From the NCBI GenBank assembly GCA_024276455.1, contig JAJRXE010000377.1, positions 1 to 15,717 on the forward strand: DNA of 15,717 bases. The letters run 5' to 3'. The stretch is from Calditrichota bacterium. GTDB taxonomy: Bacteria; Calditrichota; Calditrichia; RBG-13-44-9. A program made the translations under genes and the position numbers. Below are positions 7,422 through 15,167 of this stretch, piece after piece. Each line of letters starts with the position of its first letter. Within the stretch, counting starts at the first letter, position 1. Under the pieces are notes generated by a model. That model worked only from the letters and a program-made list of their open reading frames with translations, searched no databases and had not been told where the DNA came from.

Positions 7422-7458
7422 ATAAAAAGATTTCCCTGTTTAATGGGTGTCTTTTTAT
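7422..7458 (+). promoter_or_regulatory. Inverted repeat (possible hairpin) between rpoB and rpoC
   Basis: ATAAAAAGA at 7422-7430 is the perfect reverse complement of TCTTTTTAT at 7450-7458. Inside the 19-base loop, CCC at 7434-7436 can also pair with GGG at 7445-7447. The stem is A/T-rich and begins right after the rpoB stop codon. It ends six bases before the rpoC ribosome binding site. A similar layout recurs between rpoC and rpsL. It could be a weak attenuator, an RNA processing site or a stabilising element; function is unknown. Confidence 0.5.
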
Positions 7459-7480
7459 AATAAACGAGGGTTTAACTTTT

Positions 7481-10400
7481 ATGGCTAATTTAGATTATAA
7501 AGACAGATTTAGCATCGATATTTACCCCAAGAAGGGGCAAATATCTAAAATTTCCATTGGTCTGGCTTCGCCGAACTCCATTCTGGAAAAAAGTTACGGC
7601 GAGGTGACCAAACCTGAGACCATAAATTATCGTTCTTTTAAACCCGAGAAAGATGGACTGTTCTGCGAAAAGATTTTTGGACCGGTAAAGGACTGGGAAT
7701 GTCATTGCGGAAAATACAAACGGATTCGTTATAAAGGCATTATTTGCGATCGGTGTGGAGTGGAGGTAACCACCAAAGCGGTGCGCCGCGAGCGGATGGG
7801 ACACATTAGCCTGGCCGTCCCGATTGTGCACATCTGGTACTTTCGTTCTACCCCCAGTAAAATCGGTTACCTGTTGAATATTTCGCCCAAGTTGCTGGAA
7901 AAGGTGATTTACTACGAGGCTTACGTGGTGATTCAACCGGGTAAAACCAGCTACTCTACCGGCGATGTGATTACGGAAGAAGAATACCTGAACATCCTGG
8001 AAGGATTGTCTCCCGAAGAAAAGAACTTGCCGGACGATGATCCGGAGAAATTTATAGCCGGCATGGGCGGCGAAGCCATCCGCGAATTGCTGCGTCGCAT
8101 CGATATTGACGAGCTGGCGGAAGAATTACGGGCGGTGTTGCGCACCGAAAAATCCAAGCAAAAGAAGCAGGAAGCCCTCAAGCGCCTGAAAGTGGTGGAA
8201 GCCTTCCGTACCCGGGAGAACGGCGAACTGAAGAATCGTCCGGAATGGATGGTAATGGACGTTATTCCGGTTATTCCGCCGGAATTGCGCCCGCTGGTTC
8301 CCCTGGAAGGTGGACGCTTTGCCACCAGCGATCTGAACGATCTGTACCGTCGGGTGATTATTCGCAATAATCGTCTGAAAAAACTGATGGACATTCGGGC
8401 GCCGGAAGTCATTTTACGCAACGAGAAGCGCATGCTGCAGGAAGCGGTGGATGCCCTGTTCGACAATACCAAACGGACCACCGCCGTGCGTTCCGACGGC
8501 AATCGACCTCTGAAGTCGCTCTCCGACATGTTGCGCGGAAAACAAGGACGCTTCCGCCTGAATCTTTTGGGTAAACGGGTGGACTACTCCGGACGTTCGG
8601 TGATTGTGGTGGGGCCGAAATTGCGCCTCTACGAGTGTGGTTTACCCAAGGAAATGGCGGTGGAACTGTTTAAGCCGTTTATTATCCGCAAATTGCAAGA
8701 GCGCAAGATTGTGAAAACTGTGAAGAGCGCCAAGCGCATTGTGGACAAGCGCGACGCCATCGTGTTCGAGGTGCTGGAAGAGATCGTGCGAGACCATCCG
8801 GTGCTCCTGAACCGGGCGCCGACCCTCCACCGTCTGGGTATTCAGGCCTTCCAGCCGGTTTTGATTGAAGGCAAAGCGATTGAGATTCACCCGCTGGTGT
8901 GCGCCGCTTTCAATGCCGACTTTGACGGCGACCAGATGGCCGTGCACGTGCCGCTTTCTTACGAGGCCCAAATGGAAGCCCGCTTGCTGATGCTGGCGTC
9001 GCACAACATTCTCTCTCCCGCCAATGGCCGTCCGTTAGCCATTCCCTCCCAGGACATGGTGTTGGGATGCTACTATATTACCAAAGAGAAAGACGGTGTG
9101 CTTGGTGAGGGGAAAACCTTTGCTTCGCCGGAGGAAGTGTTGATTGCCCTGGACGATAAGAAAGTGGATTTGCACGCAAAGATTAAAGTGCGAGTGGACG
9201 GACAAATCATCGACACCACCGCTGGACGGGTGCTCTTTAACAGTATTGTCCCCAAGGAAGTCGGCTTTGTCAATGAAACGTTGAGCAAAAAATCGCTGGA
9301 ACGACTGGTTTCCCGGGTGTTGAAAACCATCGGAAACCTGGAAGCCGTGCAGTTCCTGGATGAATTGAAAAATCTTGGCTTTACCTACGCCACCCGCGCC
9401 GGGACCAGCATTGGTCTGGACGACATTGTGATTCCGGAAAGCAAAAAGCGTATTGTGGAACAGGCGTACGAAGAGGTGCGCCAGCTGGAAGAGCAGTACC
9501 AGATGGGGATTATTACCGACGGTGAGCGCTACAATAAGGTCATCGACATCTGGACGCGGGTGACGGAAGAGGTGTCCTACGAACTGTTTAAGATTTTAAA
9601 GGATCACAAGGACGGGTTCAATTCTCTGTACATGATGTCCGATTCCGGTGCCCGGGGTAGCCGCGAACAGATTCGCCAGCTGGCCGGGATGCGGGGCTTG
9701 ATGGCCAAGCCGCAAAAAACCCTCTCGGGTTCCACTGGAGAAATTATTGAAAACCCCATTACCGCAAACTTCTTCGAAGGGTTGTCGGTACAGGAATACT
9801 TTATCTCTACCCACGGTGCCCGCAAGGGTCTGGCAGACACCGCGCTGAAAACAGCCGACGCCGGTTATTTGACCCGTCGTCTGGTGGACGTGGCGCAGGA
9901 TGTGATGATTACCGAGTACGATTGCGGCACCATTCTGGGTATCGAAACCTTCCCGATCAAAGAGGGTGAGCGCATCATTGAACCGCTGGCCGACCGGGTG
10001 TTGGGTCGAGTGGCGGTGGACGATGTGTACGATCCGATTACCGGTGAACTGATTGTGAAAGCCGGGCAGTTGATTGACGAAGAGGTGGCTCACCTGATTA
10101 ACGAATCGGCCATCGAATCCATTAAAATCCGCTCCGTCCTGACCTGTGAGTCCGAACGCGGAGTGTGTGCCCTGTGCTACGGGCGTAATCTGGCTACCGG
10201 TCGTCTGGTGGACATTGGCGAAGCAGTGGGAATTATGGCCGCCCAGAGTATTGGCGAACCAGGTACCCAGTTGACGCTGCGAACGTTCCACATCGGTGGT
10301 ATCGCCGGGCGTATTGCCGCTCAGTCGCAGGTAACTTCCCGCTTCGACGGCACGGTGAAATACCAGGATTTGCGCTTCATTGAAGTGGAAGAAGAAGATG

Positions 10401-11755
10401 TGGACGCCGAGCACAACGCCAAAAAAATTGCTCTGGGGCAGCACGGTAAAATCTTGATTATGGACGACGAAGGGCGCACTCTGATTAAATACAATGTGCA
10501 GTCCGGTTCGCGGATTTTTGTGGACGAAGGACAAAAAGTAAAACGCAATGAACTGCTCTTCGAATGGGATCCCTATTCCACGGTAATCTTAACCGAGCAG
10601 AGCGGATACGTCAAGTTTGTGGATATTGTCGAGAATGTGACCGCCCGCGAAGAGTTGGATGAACAGACCCTGCAGAAACAGCGGGTCATCATCGAATCCC
10701 GTAATAAGGCTTTAAGTCCGCACATTAAAATTCTGGACGAGGAAGGCAACGAATTGGCTACTTATATTCTGCCGGTAAAAGCCCAGATTCGGGTGAACGA
10801 CGGACAGAAGGTGAAAGCCGGTACGGTGCTGGCCAGAATTCCGCGAGAAATTGGTAAAACCAAAGACATTACCGGTGGATTGCCCCGGGTAGCTGAACTA
10901 TTCGAAGCGCGTAAGCCGAAAGAGCAGGCGGTGGTGAGCGAAATAGACGGTGTGGTACGATTCGGAACTATTAAACGCGGTATTCGGGAAGTGATTGTGG
11001 AAGGTACGCTGGAAAAGAAAAAATACCTGATTCCCTACAGTAAGCATGTGCTGGTACACGACGGGGATTACGTACGCGCCGGAGAAATGCTGACCGAAGG
11101 GTCCATTGCTCCGCAGGATATTCTGCAAATTCTGGGTCCCGGTAAGGTGCAGGAGTACCTGGTGAACGAAATCCAGGAGGTGTACCGATTGCAGGGTGTG
11201 GCCATCGACGACAAGCACATCGAAATTATTGTGCGTCAGATGATGCAGCGGGTCCACGTCATCGATCCGGGCGACACCCGCTTCCTGGAAGGCGATACGG
11301 TGAACAAGTACGTGTTCAAGGAAGAGAACGAAAAGATTCGGAACAAGGTGGTGATTACCGATCCGGGCGATTCACGTTTCCGTACCCGGCAATTGGTGGA
11401 CCGCATGAAGTTTGAGTACACCAATCGGCAGCTGGAGAAGAAGGGCAAAAAGTTGGCCGAAGCGCGTCCGGCGGAACCGGCCACCTCGGAACCCATCCTG
11501 TTGGGTATTACCCAGGCGGCGTTGACCACCGACAGCTTCATCAGTGCGGCTTCCTTCCAGGAAACCACCCGGGTATTGACCGAAGCTGCCGTGGCCGGAA
11601 AGGTGGATTACCTGTACGGATTGAAAGAAAATGTGATTGTCGGAAACCTGATTCCGGTGGGAACCGGGTTGAAGAAGTTCAAGAAATTGCAGGTGGAGGC
11701 CAAGACCGAAACCGGGGCGGAAGAGGAGGTCCCCGAGACGGTACCGGCCAAGTAA
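7481..11755 (+). CDS. rpoC: DNA-directed RNA polymerase subunit beta'
   Basis: The beta' subunit, 1424 residues, carries the catalytic magnesium site and clamp of RNA polymerase. Zinc site 1 has Cys74, Cys76, Cys89 and Cys92. NADFDGDQMAVHVP at about 478 provides the three catalytic aspartates (480, 482, 484). Zinc site 2 has Cys815, Cys889, Cys896 and Cys899. The trigger loop LTLRTFHIGG has its catalytic His at about 937. It is interrupted by a large beta-barrel-rich insertion (about 945-1125) before ITGGLPRVAELFEARKPK, at the place of the E. coli SI3 insert. The last 20 residues are a Glu/Ala-rich tail. CGAGGG at 7465-7470 with a ten-base spacer precedes the ATG. Full length, 59 bases after rpoB, no frame damage. 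Confidence 0.98.
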   Translation: MANLDYKDRFSIDIYPKKGQISKISIGLASPNSILEKSYGEVTKPETINYRSFKPEKDGLFCEKIFGPVKDWECHCGKYKRIRYKGIICDRCGVEVTTKAVRRERMGHISLAVPIVHIWYFRSTPSKIGYLLNISPKLLEKVIYYEAYVVIQPGKTSYSTGDVITEEEYLNILEGLSPEEKNLPDDDPEKFIAGMGGEAIRELLRRIDIDELAEELRAVLRTEKSKQKKQEALKRLKVVEAFRTRENGELKNRPEWMVMDVIPVIPPELRPLVPLEGGRFATSDLNDLYRRVIIRNNRLKKLMDIRAPEVILRNEKRMLQEAVDALFDNTKRTTAVRSDGNRPLKSLSDMLRGKQGRFRLNLLGKRVDYSGRSVIVVGPKLRLYECGLPKEMAVELFKPFIIRKLQERKIVKTVKSAKRIVDKRDAIVFEVLEEIVRDHPVLLNRAPTLHRLGIQAFQPVLIEGKAIEIHPLVCAAFNADFDGDQMAVHVPLSYEAQMEARLLMLASHNILSPANGRPLAIPSQDMVLGCYYITKEKDGVLGEGKTFASPEEVLIALDDKKVDLHAKIKVRVDGQIIDTTAGRVLFNSIVPKEVGFVNETLSKKSLERLVSRVLKTIGNLEAVQFLDELKNLGFTYATRAGTSIGLDDIVIPESKKRIVEQAYEEVRQLEEQYQMGIITDGERYNKVIDIWTRVTEEVSYELFKILKDHKDGFNSLYMMSDSGARGSREQIRQLAGMRGLMAKPQKTLSGSTGEIIENPITANFFEGLSVQEYFISTHGARKGLADTALKTADAGYLTRRLVDVAQDVMITEYDCGTILGIETFPIKEGERIIEPLADRVLGRVAVDDVYDPITGELIVKAGQLIDEEVAHLINESAIESIKIRSVLTCESERGVCALCYGRNLATGRLVDIGEAVGIMAAQSIGEPGTQLTLRTFHIGGIAGRIAAQSQVTSRFDGTVKYQDLRFIEVEEEDVDAEHNAKKIALGQHGKILIMDDEGRTLIKYNVQSGSRIFVDEGQKVKRNELLFEWDPYSTVILTEQSGYVKFVDIVENVTAREELDEQTLQKQRVIIESRNKALSPHIKILDEEGNELATYILPVKAQIRVNDGQKVKAGTVLARIPREIGKTKDITGGLPRVAELFEARKPKEQAVVSEIDGVVRFGTIKRGIREVIVEGTLEKKKYLIPYSKHVLVHDGDYVRAGEMLTEGSIAPQDILQILGPGKVQEYLVNEIQEVYRLQGVAIDDKHIEIIVRQMMQRVHVIDPGDTRFLEGDTVNKYVFKEENEKIRNKVVITDPGDSRFRTRQLVDRMKFEYTNRQLEKKGKKLAEARPAEPATSEPILLGITQAALTTDSFISAASFQETTRVLTEAAVAGKVDYLYGLKENVIVGNLIPVGTGLKKFKKLQVEAKTETGAEEEVPETVPAK

Positions 11756-11776
11756 ATTTTTAAAAAGAAGTTGTAA

Positions 11777-11818
11777 AAAAAAGATTGAAATATTAAATTT
11801 TAAGTCTGTGTCTTTTTT
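11777..11818 (+). promoter_or_regulatory. Inverted repeat (possible hairpin) in the rpoC-rpsL gap
   Basis: AAAAAAGA at 11777-11784 pairs with TCTTTTTT at 11811-11818 around a 26-base AT-rich loop. The 3' arm lies in the context GTGTCTTTTT, as in the rpoB-rpoC gap (7448-7456), and both copies are followed by an AATAA-type sequence and then a ribosome binding site. A poor sigma70-like match (TTGTAA 11771-11776, TAAATT 11794-11799, 17-base spacer) overlaps it. This 86-base gap is the longest in the window and is the most likely place for separate control of the str genes, but nothing proves a promoter or terminator. Confidence 0.4.
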
Positions 11819-11830
11819 GGAATAACTTTA

Positions 11831-11836
11831 AGGAGG
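11831..11836 (+). promoter_or_regulatory. Consensus ribosome binding site for the rpsL TTG start
   Basis: AGGAGG is followed by five bases and then TTG 11842, which begins the canonical S12 N-terminus (M)PTINQL. There is no in-frame ATG near the start of the S12 frame, so a consensus site with a weak start codon appears to be the real arrangement. Confidence 0.85.
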
Positions 11837-11841
11837 TTGAG

Positions 11842-12216
11842 TTGCCAACAATAAACCAACTGGTTCGTTTCGGTCGTGAAGAAGTAATCAAGAAGAACAA
11901 GGCGCCCGCGCTGGGAGGTTCGCCTCAGAAGCGGGGTGTGTGTACTCGGGTGTACACGACCACGCCGAAAAAACCGAATTCGGCACTGCGCAAGGTGGCC
12001 CGGGTTCGTCTGACCAACGGCATTGAGGTAACGGCTTACATTCCCGGCGAAGGGCACAATTTGCAGGAGCACTCTATTGTATTGATTCGTGGCGGTCGAG
12101 TGAAGGACTTGCCGGGTGTGCGCTACCACATTATTCGGGGCGCATTGGACACCAGTGGTGTGAACGACCGCAAACAGGGTCGATCGAAATATGGAACCAA
12201 ACGGCCGAAAAAATAA
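11842..12216 (+). CDS. rpsL: 30S ribosomal protein S12
   Basis: A 124-residue protein with a TTG start, matching the family length exactly. S12 lies at the decoding centre and influences tRNA selection accuracy. It starts PTINQLVRFGREEV and holds PQKRGVCTRVYTTTPKKPNSALRK, in which Lys43 is intact (substitutions here give streptomycin resistance in other bacteria). The HNLQEHS and RGGRVKDLPGVRYH segments also match; the Asp in KDLPGV is the residue methylthiolated by RimO in E. coli. It ends RSKYGTKRPKK. A perfect AGGAGG at 11831-11836 with a five-base spacer fixes the TTG start. It is the first str-cluster gene, 86 bases after rpoC and 15 before rpsG. Confidence 0.98.
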   Translation: MPTINQLVRFGREEVIKKNKAPALGGSPQKRGVCTRVYTTTPKKPNSALRKVARVRLTNGIEVTAYIPGEGHNLQEHSIVLIRGGRVKDLPGVRYHIIRGALDTSGVNDRKQGRSKYGTKRPKK

Positions 12217-12231
12217 AGGTTTGGGGAATCT

Positions 12232-12699
12232 ATGAGACGAAGAAGAGCACCAGAGAGAAAGGTTTTACCTGATCCGAAATACAAAAGCGAACTGGTGAGC
12301 AAGTTCATCAACGGATTAATGTTGAAAGGTAAAAAAAGCAAGGCGGAAAAAATATTTTATTCCGCCATGGATATTATTGAACAAAAGTTGAAAAAAGATC
12401 CTCTGGAGGTATTTTACAAAGCCATGGAGAACGTGGCGCCCGTGCTGGAGGTTCGTTCTCGCCGGGTGGGCGGTGCTACCTATCAGGTACCGGTGGAAGT
12501 GCGCGAGAAGCGGCGCACCTCGCTGGCCATTCGCTGGCTGGTTGGTTTTGCGCGGAAGCGCTCGGAGCACACCATGGCGGAACGTTTGGCAAATGAGTTG
12601 ATGGCCGCCTACAAAAACGAAGGCGCGGCAATTAAGAAGAAAGAAGATACCCATAGAATGGCAGAAGCAAACAAAGCGTTTGCTCACTTTAGATGGTAA
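12232..12699 (+). CDS. rpsG: 30S ribosomal protein S7
   Basis: A 155-residue protein, normal for S7 (155-179). S7 nucleates assembly of the 30S head and contacts mRNA and tRNA at the E site. It begins MRRRRAPERKVLPDPKY, then shows INGLMLKGKKSKAEKIFYSA, ENVAPVLEVRSRRVGGATYQ and VPVEVREKRRTSLAIRWL, ending KKEDTHRMAEANKAFAHFRW. TGGGGAA before the ATG serves as ribosome binding site. The 15-base gap after rpsL is far smaller than the E. coli intercistronic region where S7 represses its own synthesis, so that control site is not present in the same form. It is followed by fusA after 24 bases. Confidence 0.98.
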   Translation: MRRRRAPERKVLPDPKYKSELVSKFINGLMLKGKKSKAEKIFYSAMDIIEQKLKKDPLEVFYKAMENVAPVLEVRSRRVGGATYQVPVEVREKRRTSLAIRWLVGFARKRSEHTMAERLANELMAAYKNEGAAIKKKEDTHRMAEANKAFAHFRW

Positions 12700-12723
12700 G
12701 AGAGGAAGTAGAGGTTTAGGTTC

Positions 12724-14811
12724 ATGGCTGAGCGGTATCCACTGGAAAGAGTAAGAAATATTGGCATCATGGCCCACATCGATGCGGGCAAAACGACCAC
12801 TACAGAACGAATTTTGTTCTACACCGGTCGCCTGCATCGCATGGGTGAGGTGCACGAAGGATCCGCCACCATGGACTGGATGGAGCAGGAAAAGGAGCGC
12901 GGAATTACCATCACCTCCGCGGCAACTACCTGCTTTTGGAACGATCATCGAATTAATATTATTGACACGCCCGGTCACGTGGATTTTACCGCCGAAGTCG
13001 AGCGCTCCTTGCGGGTGTTGGACGGAGCGGTGGCTTTGTTCTGTGCGGTGGGCGGAGTGGAGCCGCAGTCGGAAACCGTCTGGCGGCAGGCGGACAAGTA
13101 CCATGTGCCACGGATTGCGTTTGTGAACAAAATGGATCGTATCGGAGCGGATTATTACAACGTGGTTGAAATGATCGAGGTCCGTCTGGGTGCCCGACCC
13201 ATTCCGTTGCAAATTCCCATGGGTGAGGGCGATTTGTTTACCGGTTTGATTGACCTGGTGAAAATGAAAGCGGTAATTTACGACGAAACTAGCCTGGGAA
13301 CCCGGTGGGTGGAGCAAGAAATTCCGCGCGATCTGGCCGACAAGGCGGAAGAATACCGCACCAAGCTGTTAGAAGCCGCCTCTGAATTTGACGATTCCCT
13401 CATGGAAAAATATCTCGATGGGGAAGCGATTGAAGAAAAGGAACTGAAAGCGGCCATTCGCAAGGGAGTGATTCAAAACGAAATTGTTCCGGTGTTGTGT
13501 GGCTCTGCCTTTAAGAACAAAGGGGTACAGCGTCTGCTGGACGCCATTGTGGATTACTTACCTTCGCCGCTGGACATGCCGCCGGTAAAAGGGTACGATC
13601 CGCGCAGCGACAAAGAAATTGTGCGAAAGGTTTCCGACAACGAACCGTTTACCGCCCTGGCATTTAAAATCATGAGCGATCCGTACGTGGGTAAATTAAC
13701 CTATTTCCGGGTGTACGCCGGTAAATTAAAATCCGGTTCTTACGTACTGAACGCGAATACCGGTAAAAAAGAGCGCATTGGGCGAATTCTGCGGATGCAT
13801 GCCAATCGTCGGGAAGACATCGACATGGTTTACACGGGCGACATTGCGGCGGCGGTGGGACTGAAATACACCCGTACCGGCGAAACCCTTTGCGACGCCT
13901 CCAAACCGATTATACTGGAACGAATGGAATTTCCGGAACCGGTGATTTCGGTGGCGATTGAACCGAAGTCGAAAGCGGATCAGGACAAGTTGACCGATGC
14001 ATTGAGCAAATTGAGCGATGAAGACCCCACTTTCCGGGTGTCGACCGACGAAGAAACCGGTCAGACTTTGATTAGCGGAATGGGAGAATTGCATCTGGAA
14101 ATTATCATCGACCGGCTGTTGCGGGAGTTTAAAGTGGGTGCCCGGATCGGACGTCCGCAGGTGGCTTACAAAGAGACCATCACCAAGGCGGTGAAGGCGG
14201 AAGGCAAATTTATTCGTCAGTCCGGTGGACGGGGGCAGTACGGTCATGTGGTTATTGAGGTGGAGCCCAATGAAAAAGGAAAAGGATTCCTGTTCGAGAA
14301 TAAGATTGTAGGCGGAGTGGTGCCCAAGGAATTTATTCCGGCGGTCAAAGCGGGAGTGGAAGACGGTTTGAAGAATGGGGTGTTGGCGGGTTATCCGGTG
14401 GTGGATGTGATTGTGCGCTTGGTGGACGGTTCGTATCACGAGGTGGACAGCAGCGAAATGGCTTTCCGAATTGCCGGTTCGATTGCCATTAAAAACGCCC
14501 TGCAAAAGGCCGATCCCATTTTGCTGGAGCCGATTATGGAGGTGGAAGTGGTGGTACCGGAAGAATACATGGGCGAGGTGATTGGCGATCTGAATTCCCG
14601 ACGCGGAAAAATTTCCGGTATTTTGCCCCGCAAGGATGCGCAGGTAGTTGAAGCGTTGGTGCCATTGAGCGAGATGTTCGGTTATGCCACTGCCTTGCGT
14701 TCGCTTACCCAGGGACGGGCCGTGTACACCATGCAGTTCCATCATTACGATGTAATGCCACAGAATATTTCGGATGAAATAATAGAAAAAGTCGGATTTA
14801 AAAAGAAATAA
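12724..14811 (+). CDS. fusA: Elongation factor G
   Basis: A 695-residue translational GTPase that drives translocation of tRNA and mRNA through the ribosome. The G domain shows the P-loop AHIDAGKTT (17-25), the switch I segment ERGITITSAATT (58-69), DTPGH (81-85, with the catalytic His85) and NKMD (135-138). The rest has GMGELHLEI in domain III, SGGRGQYGHVV from about residue 500 in domain IV, and the domain IV tip GSYHEVDSSEMAF with His572 (the E. coli His583 equivalent). Domain V follows to the end. The start MAERYPLERVRNIGIMAHID is canonical, with GAGG at 12711-12714. Length and str position identify the main EF-G rather than a paralogue. It is followed by rpsJ after only 16 bases, with no tuf. 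Confidence 0.98.
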   Translation: MAERYPLERVRNIGIMAHIDAGKTTTTERILFYTGRLHRMGEVHEGSATMDWMEQEKERGITITSAATTCFWNDHRINIIDTPGHVDFTAEVERSLRVLDGAVALFCAVGGVEPQSETVWRQADKYHVPRIAFVNKMDRIGADYYNVVEMIEVRLGARPIPLQIPMGEGDLFTGLIDLVKMKAVIYDETSLGTRWVEQEIPRDLADKAEEYRTKLLEAASEFDDSLMEKYLDGEAIEEKELKAAIRKGVIQNEIVPVLCGSAFKNKGVQRLLDAIVDYLPSPLDMPPVKGYDPRSDKEIVRKVSDNEPFTALAFKIMSDPYVGKLTYFRVYAGKLKSGSYVLNANTGKKERIGRILRMHANRREDIDMVYTGDIAAAVGLKYTRTGETLCDASKPIILERMEFPEPVISVAIEPKSKADQDKLTDALSKLSDEDPTFRVSTDEETGQTLISGMGELHLEIIIDRLLREFKVGARIGRPQVAYKETITKAVKAEGKFIRQSGGRGQYGHVVIEVEPNEKGKGFLFENKIVGGVVPKEFIPAVKAGVEDGLKNGVLAGYPVVDVIVRLVDGSYHEVDSSEMAFRIAGSIAIKNALQKADPILLEPIMEVEVVVPEEYMGEVIGDLNSRRGKISGILPRKDAQVVEALVPLSEMFGYATALRSLTQGRAVYTMQFHHYDVMPQNISDEIIEKVGFKKK

Positions 14812-14827
14812 TTGAGAGGGTGAAGCG

Positions 14828-15136
14828 GTGCCTGGACAGAGTATTCGCATTAAGCTAAAAGCGTATGATCATCATTTAATTGACAAGTCCGCCGAGAAAA
14901 TCATTACCACGGCAAAGACCACGGGTGCATTGATTTCCGGACCGATTCCTTTGCCAACCAAGCGGACGGTATTTACGGTGTTACGATCGCCGCATGTGAA
15001 CAAGAAATCGCGGGAACAGTTTGAAATCCGGGTGCATAAGCGGCTGATCGACATCCACAACGCAACCAACAAAACGATTGACCAGCTCATGAAGTTAGAG
15101 CTTCCGGCTGGCGTGGATATTGAAATTAAAACCTGA
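14828..15136 (+). CDS. rpsJ: 30S ribosomal protein S10 (NusE)
   Basis: A 102-residue protein with a GTG start, the normal S10 length. S10 is part of the 30S head; as NusE it also pairs with NusB in antitermination and with the NusG KOW domain to link transcription and translation. It begins PGQSIRIKLKAYDHHLID, then shows GPIPLPTKRTVFTVLRSPHV and NKKSREQFEIRVHKRLIDI, ending LPAGVDIEIKT. GAGAGGGTGA from 14814 lies four bases ahead of the GTG. As first gene of the S10 cluster it normally carries a long leader in E. coli, where L4 represses; here only 16 bases separate it from fusA, so no such leader exists. Confidence 0.98.
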   Translation: MPGQSIRIKLKAYDHHLIDKSAEKIITTAKTTGALISGPIPLPTKRTVFTVLRSPHVNKKSREQFEIRVHKRLIDIHNATNKTIDQLMKLELPAGVDIEIKT

Positions 15137-15155
15137 TTTTTGAATGGAAAAATCA
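15134..15155 (+). promoter_or_regulatory. Perfect 8-bp hairpin spanning the rpsJ stop codon
   Basis: TGATTTTT at 15134-15141 is the exact reverse complement of AAAAATCA at 15148-15155, with a six-base loop GAATGG. The TGA stop codon of rpsJ is the first three bases of the stem. The GGAG ribosome binding site of rplC (15158-15161) starts three bases after the stem. A ribosome terminating on rpsJ would open the hairpin, so it could couple rplC translation to rpsJ; this is inference, and an AT-rich stem of this length is weak. Confidence 0.45.
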
Positions 15156-15167
15156 TTGGAGAAGATG

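Noticed and set aside
7456..7461. A perfect TATAAT before rpoC, as a possible -10 promoter element
   Set aside because: There is no credible -35 at 16-18 bases, and the predicted start near 7468 would fall inside the rpoC ribosome binding site at 7465-7470, leaving an mRNA without it. More likely chance in an AT-rich gap.
9596..10534. A 312-codon open frame on the - strand under rpoC
   Set aside because: Entirely antisense to the conserved catalytic part of beta', with no motif; a shadow frame.
12316..13317. A 333-codon open frame on the - strand across rpsG and fusA
   Set aside because: It lies wholly antisense to two highly conserved genes, is His-rich and low in recognisable domains, and straddles the rpsG-fusA boundary. 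It is a codon-bias shadow.
13726..14850. A 374-codon open frame on the - strand under fusA
   Set aside because: Same pattern: no family resemblance, composition typical of antisense frames, and full overlap with a secure EF-G gene and the rpsJ start.
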